This document shows, piece after piece, positions 36,292-49,763 of a stretch of 64,000 bases of DNA. Below the pieces are notes generated by a model, which saw only the letters and a program-made list of their open reading frames with translations, was not told where the DNA came from and searched no databases. A program made the position numbers and the translations under genes. This DNA comes from Pseudomonadota bacterium (GTDB taxonomy: Bacteria > Pseudomonadota > Gammaproteobacteria > Burkholderiales > Burkholderiaceae_C), in assembly GCA_029779845.1 (NCBI GenBank), contig JAKOZT010000061.1, forward strand, positions 29,735 through 93,734, given 5' to 3'. Within the stretch, counting starts at the first letter, position 1. The number at the start of each line of letters is the position of its first letter.

Positions 36292-36402
36292 CCCACCCGG
36301 CAACGCCCAGCCCCCACCGAGCGCCCGATACACCGCCACCAGCGCGGCGAGGCTCCCTGCTGAGACTGCACCAGCGTATCGCGCGCGCCGAGCGCGGTGC
36401 GC
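36292..36402 (-). pseudogene. Remnant of a NodT-family outer-membrane efflux protein gene (C-terminal end)
   Basis: Read leftward, one frame gives RTALGARDTLVQSQ and, after a one-base shift, the next gives GSLAALVAVYRALGGGW. Joined, these match the characteristic end of NodT-type RND efflux outer-membrane lipoproteins (an arginine/aspartate, a short helix, then LVALYRALGGGW). About 35 codons survive, with a frameshift, no start and no proper stop, squeezed between the acyl-CoA dehydrogenase stop and the next gene's stop. It looks like a scar left when flanking DNA was replaced, marking one edge of the island. Confidence 0.65.
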
Positions 36403-37248
36403 TCAGAGGCGCGCGACGGGCGCCAGCGGCGCGAACGCACCCTCGCGCTTGTCCTTCCAGGCGGCGATCGCCTCGGCCATCTCGGCGGTGTCGAAGATCG
36501 CGCTTTGCAGCAGCGTCAACTGCTGCAAGGCCGCGGCGGTGCCGTGGTCGCGTGCGTGGTTCAGCGCCAGCTTGCTGCCCGCCACCGCGAGCGGCGACTT
36601 GGCGGCGATCTGGCGCGCCAGGCCGAAGGCATGTTCGAGCGCGGCGGCCGCATCGGCCAGCACCGCGTTGACGAGGCCGCATTCGAGCGCGCGCCTGGCG
36701 TCGACGCGCTCGCCGGTGTAGGCCATCTGGCGCGCCACGCCCTGCGGCACGATCTTGGCCAGGCGCTGCAGCACGCCGAGGTCGGCCATCATGCCGATGT
36801 GGATCTCCTGCACGGTGAAGAAGGCCTCGGCGCTGCACACGCGGATGTCGCACGCCGCCGCGATGTCGAGCGCGCCGCCGATGCAGCCGCCCTGCACCGC
36901 GCAGATCACCGGGAAGCGCGCTTCGTCGAGTGCGCTCAGGCAGTCGATCAGGCGGCGCAGCGATTCCTGGAAGCTCAATCGCGCCCGCGCGCTGCGCGTG
37001 TCGAGCAGCTGCGCGGCCGGGCCGTCGGGGGCGAACACGTCCAGCGCCATGCCGGCGCTGAAGTGCTTGCCGGTCGACGAGATCACCAGCACGCGCGTCT
37101 TTGCGTCGTCCTGCAGGCCGCGCACCGCGTCGCGCAGCGCCGGGAAGAAGGCCGGCGCGAGCGTGTTCATGCGCTCGGGCCGGTTCAGCTGCAGGTGCGC
37201 GATCGCGCCGTCGTGCTGCAGGGTGAAGAAGTCGTTGTCGGTCGTCAT
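36403..37248 (-). CDS. Enoyl-CoA hydratase/isomerase family protein, dienoyl-CoA isomerase-like
   Basis: A 281-residue crotonase-fold enzyme. The oxyanion-hole segments KHFSAGMAL and QGGCIGGALDIAAACDIR are present. Three acidic residues, Asp128, Glu148 (VQEIHIG) and Asp156 (MMADLGVLQRL), occupy the positions of the catalytic acids of delta3,5-delta2,4-dienoyl-CoA isomerase, so that activity, used in oxidation of odd-positioned unsaturated fatty acids, is more likely than plain hydration. The ATG has GGAG six to seven bases upstream. It diverges from an alpha/beta hydrolase with only 46 bases between. Codon usage resembles the core, not the island. Confidence 0.88.
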   Translation of the reverse strand: MTTDNDFFTLQHDGAIAHLQLNRPERMNTLAPAFFPALRDAVRGLQDDAKTRVLVISSTGKHFSAGMALDVFAPDGPAAQLLDTRSARARLSFQESLRRLIDCLSALDEARFPVICAVQGGCIGGALDIAAACDIRVCSAEAFFTVQEIHIGMMADLGVLQRLAKIVPQGVARQMAYTGERVDARRALECGLVNAVLADAAAALEHAFGLARQIAAKSPLAVAGSKLALNHARDHGTAAALQQLTLLQSAIFDTAEMAEAIAAWKDKREGAFAPLAPVARL

Positions 37249-37294
37249 CGCGGGCTCCAGGGCGGCTCGCAGGCTACCACCTACACTCGTTGCG

Positions 37295-38134
37295 ATGAAC
37301 GCTGTCTTCAGCACCGCCGATGGCCTCGCGCTGGCGCGCCGCGACTGGCCGGCCGCCGGCACGGCGCGCGGCACGCTGCTGATCGTGCACGGCCTGGGCG
37401 AGCATGCGGGGCGCTACGAAGCGCTCGCGGCGCGGCTGGCGGCGCAGGGCTGGAACGTCGTGAGCTACGACCAGCGCGGCCACGGCGCGAGCCCCGGCGC
37501 GCGCGGTGCGATCCCCGACGACGACGCGCTGCTGCGCGACCTCGCCGCGGTGATCGACAGCTTGCGCGCCGAGCGCCCAGGCCCGCTGGTGCTGCTCGGC
37601 CACAGCATGGGCGGCCTGGTCGCCGCGCGCTTCGTCGCCGAAGGCCTGCGCGCGCCGCCGGCGCCGTGGTCTCGGCCGGTCGATGCGCTGGTGCTGTCCT
37701 CGCCCGCGCTGGCGGCCGACACCAGCGCGGCGCAGAAGCTGCTGCTCGCCACGCTCGGCCGCGTCGCGCCCAACCTCGCGGTGAACAACGGCCTGAAGCC
37801 CGAGTGGATCTCGCGCGACGCGGCGGTGGTGGCGGCCTACGTCGCCGATACGTTGGTGCACGACCGCATCACGCCGCGGCTGGCACGCTTCATCCTCGAC
37901 GGCGGCGCGCTGGTGCGCCGCCTCGCGCCGCTGTGGCGCGTGCCTGCGCTGCTGCTGTGGGCGGGCGCGGACCGCTGCGTCGCGCCGCGCGGCAGCGCCG
38001 AGTTCGCGGCGGCCGCGCCGCAAGGCATCGTGCAGGCGCAGGAATTCCCCGCGCTGTACCACGAGATCTTCAACGAGCCCGAGCGTGAGGCGGTGATCGA
38101 AGAACTGCTCGGCTGGCTCGCGCGCGTCGGCTGA
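37295..38134 (+). CDS. Alpha/beta hydrolase, monoglyceride-lipase/lysophospholipase-like
   Basis: A 279-residue serine hydrolase. The oxyanion segment IVHGLGEHAGRY, the DQRGHGAS motif and the nucleophile elbow GHSMGG (Ser104) are typical of the monoacylglycerol lipase group. The catalytic Asp (WAGADRCVAP) and His (ALYHEIFNE) follow near the C terminus. It is probably cytoplasmic, as no signal peptide is visible, and cleaves lipid or other esters. It is followed 44 bases later by a peptidase gene on the same strand. Confidence 0.88.
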   Translation: MNAVFSTADGLALARRDWPAAGTARGTLLIVHGLGEHAGRYEALAARLAAQGWNVVSYDQRGHGASPGARGAIPDDDALLRDLAAVIDSLRAERPGPLVLLGHSMGGLVAARFVAEGLRAPPAPWSRPVDALVLSSPALAADTSAAQKLLLATLGRVAPNLAVNNGLKPEWISRDAAVVAAYVADTLVHDRITPRLARFILDGGALVRRLAPLWRVPALLLWAGADRCVAPRGSAEFAAAAPQGIVQAQEFPALYHEIFNEPEREAVIEELLGWLARVG

Positions 38135-38178
38135 GGCGGTTCTAAACTCGCGGCTCCACCCGACACGGGAGCCGCCCC

Positions 38179-39618
<1,440 letters not shown>

Positions 39619-40144
39619 TCGCGCCGGGCGTGAAACGCGCCACGCCCGCGGCGCCGGCCGGGCGTTCACGCCGCCTTGCGCCATCTTCTAATCGGGGATG
39701 GCCTCTTTTTCGCAGACCACCGCCTTCGACGACTCCTCGAGCGGCGCCGACACACGCCGCTCGGTCTTCATCGTCGCGGTGCTGACCGCGCTGGTGGCGG
39801 TGCCGGTGGGCGTGTCACTGGGCATGAAGTGGGTCGACATGCCCTGGGCCGAGCCGTCGCGCGCGCAGCCCGCGCCCGACTGGGTGGCGCTGCCGCTGGT
39901 GCGCGCCACCACCGCCGACGGCACGGTGGTCAAGGCGCGCGTCGCGCTCGACGTGCCGAGCCGCAGCGCACGTTCGGCGATCGAGCGCAACGTGCAGCAG
40001 ATCGGGCTGGTGCTCGAAGTGAGCCTCGCGCAGCAGACGCGCGCGCAGATCGGCGCGGCGGCCGGCATTCCGCGCCTGGCCGACGACATGCGCGAGCGGC
40101 TGAACGCCTACCTCGGCGGCAGCGCCGAGGCGCCGGCGGTCAAG

Positions 40145-45283
<5,139 letters not shown>

Positions 45284-45414
45284 GACGGTTCGGAATCACA
45301 GGTGACAGGGTCCGTTCGATTCTGCGGACCGCGCCGTGTGTGCCCTACGCCCGTCTCGGGGGGCGCGGCCGTCATTTCGTGACGAAGTCGCCGCAAGTGC
45401 CGACCGGCGTCGGC

Positions 45415-47064
45415 CTACGCGGTCTCGAGCAGCGCCCGCGCCGCCGCCTCGGCGGCCTCGATGCCGTCCACGCTGGCCGACATGATCCCGCCCGCATAGC
45501 CCGCGCCTTCGCCGGCCGGGTACAGGCCTTTCACGTTCAGGCTCTGCATGTCGCGGCCGCGCGGGATGCGCAGCGGCGAGGAGGTGCGCGTCTCGACGCC
45601 GGTCAGCACCGCGTCGGGCAGCGCGAAGCCGCGCAGCTGGCGCTCGAAGGCCGGCAGCGCTTCGCGGATCGCCTCGATCGCGTAGCGCGGCAGGCTCTCG
45701 TGGCCGCGCTCGGCGAGGTCGGTGGGCTTCACGCCCGGCTTGTACGAGGGCGTGACGCTCTCGAAGCCGCGCGAGGCCCGGCCGGCGAGGAAGTCGCCGA
45801 CGCGCTGCCCCGGCGCGTCGTAGTTCTCGCCGCCGAGCGCATAGGCGCGCGACTCCAGCGCGCGCTGGAAGGCGATGCCGTCCAGCGGGTTCACCGCGCC
45901 GTCGCCTGGCGTCCGGCGGTAGTCGTCGGGCGTGATGCCGACCACGATGCCGGCGTTGGCGTTGCGCTCGTTGCGCGAATACTGGCTCATGCCGTTGGTG
46001 ACCACGCGGCCCGGCTCGGAGGTCGCCGCCACCACCGTGCCGCCCGGGCACATGCAGAAGCTGTAGACCGAGCGGCTGTTCTTCGCGTGGTGCACCAGCT
46101 TGTAGTCGGCCGCGCCGAGCAGCGGGTGGCCGGCGTTCGGGCCGAAGCGCGCGCTGTCGATCAGCGACTGCGGATGCTCGATGCGAAAGCCCACCGAGAA
46201 GGGCTTGGCCTCCATGCGCACGCCGCGCGCGTGCAGCATCTCGAAGGTGTCGCGCGCGCTGTGGCCGAGCGCGAGGATCACCCGTTCGGCGTCGATCTGC
46301 GTGCCGTCGTGCAGCGTCACGCCGCGTACCGCGCCGCCTTCGATGCGCAGATCGGTCACGTGCGCGCGAAAGCGGATCTCCCCGCCCAGCGCCTCGATCT
46401 CGGCGCGCATCTTCTCGATCATCGACACCAGCCGGAAGGTGCCGATGTGCGGCTTGCTGACGTAGAGGATCTCTTCCGGCGCGCCGGCCTTGACGAACTC
46501 GCCGAGCACCTTGCGCGTCAGGTGGCGCGGGTCGCTGATCTGGCTCCACAGCTTGCCGTCGGAGAAGGTGCCGGCGCCGCCCTCGCCGAACTGCACGTTC
46601 GATTCGGGGTTCAGCTCGCGGCGGCGCCACAGGCCCCAGGTGTCCTGGGTGCGCTCGCGCACCGCCTTGCCGCGCTCCAGCACGATCGGCCGCAGGCCCA
46701 TCTGCGCGAGGATCAGCGCGGCGAACAGGCCGCAGGGGCCGAAGCCGATCACCAGCGGGCGCGGCCGGCCTTGCGCGGCGAAGTCGGCCGGCACCTCGGC
46801 GACGAAGCGGTAGGTGGTGTCCGGCGCGACGCGGATGTGCGGATCGCCGGCATGGCGCGCGAGAACGGCGGCTTCGTCGTCGACCTCGCAGTCCAGCGTG
46901 TAGACCAGCACGATGTCGCTCTTGCGCCGCGCGTCGTAGCCGCGCCGGAACATCGTCAGGGTCCGCAGCGCCGCGTCGGGCAGCCCCAGGCGCGCCAGCA
47001 CCGCTTCGCGCAGCGCGGGCTCGGGGTGGTTCAGCGGCAGGCGCAGTTCGGTGATTCGCAGCAT
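45415..47064 (-). CDS. FAD-dependent oxidoreductase, COG2509-type
   Basis: A 549-residue flavoprotein. An N-terminal alpha/beta part (1-95) precedes the dinucleotide-binding motif IGFGPCGLFAAL (106-117). Family markers VQFGEGGAGTFSDGKLWSQI, CMCPGGTVVAA and the C-terminal GRDMQSLNVKGLYPAGEGAGYAGGI are present. This widespread family is annotated as uncharacterised FAD-dependent dehydrogenase; its substrate is not known. It is upstream of the peptide synthetase by 131 bases on the same strand, a gap in which I see no gene, so co-transcription is possible but not evident. Confidence 0.88.
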   Translation of the reverse strand: MLRITELRLPLNHPEPALREAVLARLGLPDAALRTLTMFRRGYDARRKSDIVLVYTLDCEVDDEAAVLARHAGDPHIRVAPDTTYRFVAEVPADFAAQGRPRPLVIGFGPCGLFAALILAQMGLRPIVLERGKAVRERTQDTWGLWRRRELNPESNVQFGEGGAGTFSDGKLWSQISDPRHLTRKVLGEFVKAGAPEEILYVSKPHIGTFRLVSMIEKMRAEIEALGGEIRFRAHVTDLRIEGGAVRGVTLHDGTQIDAERVILALGHSARDTFEMLHARGVRMEAKPFSVGFRIEHPQSLIDSARFGPNAGHPLLGAADYKLVHHAKNSRSVYSFCMCPGGTVVAATSEPGRVVTNGMSQYSRNERNANAGIVVGITPDDYRRTPGDGAVNPLDGIAFQRALESRAYALGGENYDAPGQRVGDFLAGRASRGFESVTPSYKPGVKPTDLAERGHESLPRYAIEAIREALPAFERQLRGFALPDAVLTGVETRTSSPLRIPRGRDMQSLNVKGLYPAGEGAGYAGGIMSASVDGIEAAEAAARALLETA

Positions 47065-47093
47065 CGGCGCGTATTGTCGGGCCCGCCATGACG

Positions 47094-47115
47094 AAGGCCG
47101 CCCGGAGGCGGCCTT
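47094..47115. terminator. Hairpin downstream of the DUF4148 gene
   Basis: AAGGCCGCC (47094-47102) and GGCGGCCTT (47107-47115) form a perfect nine-pair stem closed by a CGGA tetraloop. It lies 28 bases after the stop of the leftward DUF4148 gene and 30 bases before the start of the flavoprotein gene, where a terminator is expected. The T-run is short. Confidence 0.6.
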
Positions 47116-47142
47116 GTCGTTGGCGTTGCAGATCAGGCTGGA

Positions 47143-47463
47143 TCAGCCGCCGACATAGTTGTCGTTGATCTTCGTCGAGCGCGCCGCGGCACGCCCTTCG
47201 GCGCGCACCTCGTCGCGGCTGCGGCTGGCGGCGTGTTCGATCGCGCCGCCGCTGCGGGCGGCGAAGCTGCGCTCCTTCACGCCGTCGTAGCTCTCGTTGG
47301 CGTAGGCCAGCTCGCCGGCGGCGCGGGCACGGGCGAATTCGGCCTGCACTTCGGCGCGGGTCAGTTCACCCTTGGGCACGACGACCTGCTCGGCCTCGAC
47401 GGCGAAGGCGGAGGCGCCGATCAGGGCGAAGGCGGCGGCGGCGATGACTTGCTTGCGGTTCAT
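47143..47463 (-). CDS. DUF4148-family small exported protein
   Basis: A 106-residue protein with a clear signal peptide (MNRKQVIAAAAFALIGASAFA) and the family motif LTRAEVQAEFARARAAGEL near residue 36. DUF4148 proteins are common, short and periplasmic in Burkholderiales; their function is not known. The ATG has AAGGA at eight bases. A strong hairpin follows the gene. It diverges from a LysR regulator across 110 bases, and a LysR gene beside a small exported protein may suggest regulation, but nothing in the sequence proves it. Confidence 0.88.
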   Translation of the reverse strand: MNRKQVIAAAAFALIGASAFAVEAEQVVVPKGELTRAEVQAEFARARAAGELAYANESYDGVKERSFAARSGGAIEHAASRSRDEVRAEGRAAARSTKINDNYVGG

Positions 47464-47550
47464 GGTGCGTTCCTTTCGGTTCAGCGTTGCGATGGGATGA
47501 ACTGTAGGCATTGCGCTTCGATCAATAAACCGCGTACCATCAAATACGGC

Positions 47551-47570
47551 ATTGCCGATTCAGAAACAAT
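47551..47570. promoter_or_regulatory. LysR-type dyad upstream of the LysR gene
   Basis: ATTG (47551-47554) and CAAT (47567-47570) form an interrupted dyad with a 12-base centre, matching the loose T-N11-A form of LysR-type operator sites, four bases before the LysR start. The segment is the most AT-rich in this area. Found by eye; weak evidence. Confidence 0.3.
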
Positions 47571-47573
47571 CTC

Positions 47574-48530
47574 ATGGACAGACTCCACTCGATGCGCGCC
47601 TTCGTCCGCGTCATCGACGCCGGCAGCTTCGCCGCCGCGGCGCGCGAGATGAACCAGTCGCCGGCGGTCGTGACGCGGCTGGTGGCCGATCTCGAAGAGC
47701 ACCTCGGCGCGCGGCTGATGAACCGCACCACGCGCCGCCTCGCGCTCACCGACATCGGCGAGGCCTATCTCGAACGCGCGCGCGCCATCCTCACCGAGGT
47801 GGAGGAGGCCGAGGCGCTGGCCAGCAGCGCGGCCAGCGAGCCGCGCGGCCATCTGCGCGTGCTGGCGACGCCGGCCTTCGCCGTGCACCAGCTCGCCAAG
47901 CACCTGCCGGCCTTCCACGAGCAATACCCCAAGGTGACGCTCGAGCTGGCCGCGCCCGGCCCGGTGGAGGCGATGGACGAGGCCTTCGACGTCACCATCC
48001 TGTCGGTGTCGCGCCGCGCGCTCGACGGCGACTTCGTCGCGCGGCGGCTGGCGCGCAGCGAGGTGATCGCCTGCGCGTCGCCCGCCTACCTCGACCGGCG
48101 CGGCCGCCCGCAGCACCCGAAGGACCTGGCTAGCCACGACGCGATGCTGCCGAGCTTCCTGCGCGAGGTGAGCTTCGTGCGCGGCGCCCTCGGCGGCGAC
48201 GAGCCGGGCGGCGATTCGGTCTCGCTGTCGACGGCGCGGCCGCTGCTGGGCACCACGCACGTCGACATGCTCTACGCCGCCGCGCTGCACGGGCTGGGCA
48301 TCTCCGGGCTGCCGTCCTTCGTGGCCGAAGATGCGCTGCGCGAAGGCGCGCTGGAGCGCGTGCTGCCCGAGTGGCGGCTGTTCGACGCCGCGATCTACGC
48401 CGCGATGCCGACGCGCAAGCACGTGCCGGCGCGCACGCGCGTGTTCGTCGACTTTCTCGTCAAGGCCTTCGGCGGCGAGGACCGCGACCCGTGGCTGATC
48501 GCGGCGGGCTGCGAGACCCGTAGAGCGTGA
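47574..48530 (+). CDS. LysR-family transcriptional regulator
   Basis: A 318-residue regulator. The N-terminal winged helix-turn-helix (1-60) reads MRAFVRVIDAGSFAAAARE followed by SPAVVTRLVADLEEHLGARLMNRTTRR, which is the standard LTTR pattern. A linker helix and a periplasmic-binding-like effector domain (about 90-300) follow. It diverges from the DUF4148 gene and converges on the sugar-kinase gene, with a dispersed repeat between the two stops. The effector and targets cannot be told. Confidence 0.92.
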   Translation: MDRLHSMRAFVRVIDAGSFAAAAREMNQSPAVVTRLVADLEEHLGARLMNRTTRRLALTDIGEAYLERARAILTEVEEAEALASSAASEPRGHLRVLATPAFAVHQLAKHLPAFHEQYPKVTLELAAPGPVEAMDEAFDVTILSVSRRALDGDFVARRLARSEVIACASPAYLDRRGRPQHPKDLASHDAMLPSFLREVSFVRGALGGDEPGGDSVSLSTARPLLGTTHVDMLYAAALHGLGISGLPSFVAEDALREGALERVLPEWRLFDAAIYAAMPTRKHVPARTRVFVDFLVKAFGGEDRDPWLIAAGCETRRA

Positions 48531-48536
48531 TGTCCG

Positions 48537-48599
48537 GCGCCGGGCCGTCCCAAGCCGGACGGCGCCCCTTGGGGGCAGGAGCGCAGCGACTGGGGGGCC
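48537..48599. repeat. Dispersed GC-rich intergenic repeat, copy A
   Basis: The sequence opens with GCGCCGGGCCG then TCCCAAGCCGG, continues with a CCCCTTGGGGG dyad and ends in a G-run. It shares this order with copy B at 53497-53570 and resembles dispersed palindromic repeats common in Burkholderiales genomes. It fills the space between the convergent LysR and sugar-kinase stops. Confidence 0.6.
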
Positions 48600-49673
48600 C
48601 TAGTAGAAGGCGTCGACGCGGTCGGTGCCCATCAGCGGCTCCAGCAGCCGGGCGAGCGGGCCGAGGCCGTTGTAGCGCGTCGCCACCTTGTGCGCGTAGG
48701 CGAAGAAGCGCGGCAGGTCTTCGCTGTACTTCGGCTTGGCGTCGCGGTGCTTCAGGCGGCAGAAGATGCCCAGCACCTTGAGGTGGCGCTGCAGGCCCAT
48801 CCATTCGAGCTGGCGCCAGAACTCGCCGAAGTCGCCGGCCACCGGCAAGCCAGCCTGGCGCGCCGCTTCCCAGTAGCGCACCGCCCAGTCGATCTCCTGC
48901 TCTTCGTCCCAGGAGATGAAGGCGTCGCGCAGCAGCGAGGCCACGTCGTAGGCGATCGGGCCGCGCACCGCGTCCTGGAAGTCGAGGATGCCGGGGCCGG
49001 CGTCGGTGACCATCAGGTTGCGCGGCATGTAGTCGCGGTGCACCGCCACCGCGGGTTGCGCCAGCGCGCTGCGCACCAGCAGGTCGCAGGCGGCGTCCCA
49101 TTGCCGGCGCTGCGTGTCGTTCCATGTCGCGCCGAATTCGCGCGCCACGCACCAGTCGGGGAACAGGGCCAGCTCGCGCCGCAGCAAGGCGTCGTCGTAG
49201 GGCGGCAGGCCGCTGGCGTCGCCGCGCGATTGCCACTGCACCAGCGCCGCGATCGCATCGCGCATCAGCGCATTCACGCGCGGCGTGTCGGCGCGTGCTA
49301 CCGCCTCATTCAGCTCGGCGAGGTACAGGCGCGAGCCCAGGTCGGTGAGCAGCAGGAAGCCCTGCGCCGCGTCCTGCTCGATCACCTGCGGCGCGTGCAG
49401 GCCGGCGTCGTGCAGCAGTTGCGCCACCGCGACGAAGGGGCGCACGTCTTCCTGCGGCGGCGGCGCGTCCATCACGATGAAGCTCGAACGCTTGGTGCCG
49501 CCGCCGGCGTCGATGCGGAAGTAGCGCCGGAAGCTGGCGTCGCTCGACGCGCTGCGCAGGCTGTGCGGCACGAGGCCGCGCGCCGGCGCGATGCCGGCCA
49601 GCCAGCGCTCGAAGGCGGCGCGGCGCGCCTCGTCGGGCCAGGCGATGGAGGAGGGGGCGGCGGGAGTGGTCAC
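48600..49673 (-). CDS. amgK: Sugar kinase of the aminoglycoside-phosphotransferase fold, AmgK-like
   Basis: A 357-residue kinase. The N-terminal domain has SASSDASFRRYFRI, the ATP-site loop; the catalytic loop HRDYMPRNLM and the metal motif ILDFQDAVRGPIAYD follow. This pattern matches AmgK, the anomeric N-acetylmuramate/N-acetylglucosamine kinase of the peptidoglycan recycling bypass, typically encoded divergently from lptD as here. The partner nucleotidyltransferase gene murU, usually next, is absent from this window: a dispersed repeat and a LysR gene follow instead. The start is taken as a GTG at VTTPAAPSS; an ATG 16 codons upstream is possible. Confidence 0.85.
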   Translation of the reverse strand: MTTPAAPSSIAWPDEARRAAFERWLAGIAPARGLVPHSLRSASSDASFRRYFRIDAGGGTKRSSFIVMDAPPPQEDVRPFVAVAQLLHDAGLHAPQVIEQDAAQGFLLLTDLGSRLYLAELNEAVARADTPRVNALMRDAIAALVQWQSRGDASGLPPYDDALLRRELALFPDWCVAREFGATWNDTQRRQWDAACDLLVRSALAQPAVAVHRDYMPRNLMVTDAGPGILDFQDAVRGPIAYDVASLLRDAFISWDEEQEIDWAVRYWEAARQAGLPVAGDFGEFWRQLEWMGLQRHLKVLGIFCRLKHRDAKPKYSEDLPRFFAYAHKVATRYNGLGPLARLLEPLMGTDRVDAFY

Positions 49674-49763
49674 AAGCGGTGTTGGCAGCGCGCGGCCGCG
49701 AAGGCCTCGTGGATAATTCATTCTACAAATCGTCCCCGCCGTTTTGCGGCGTCATCGCCGCCC

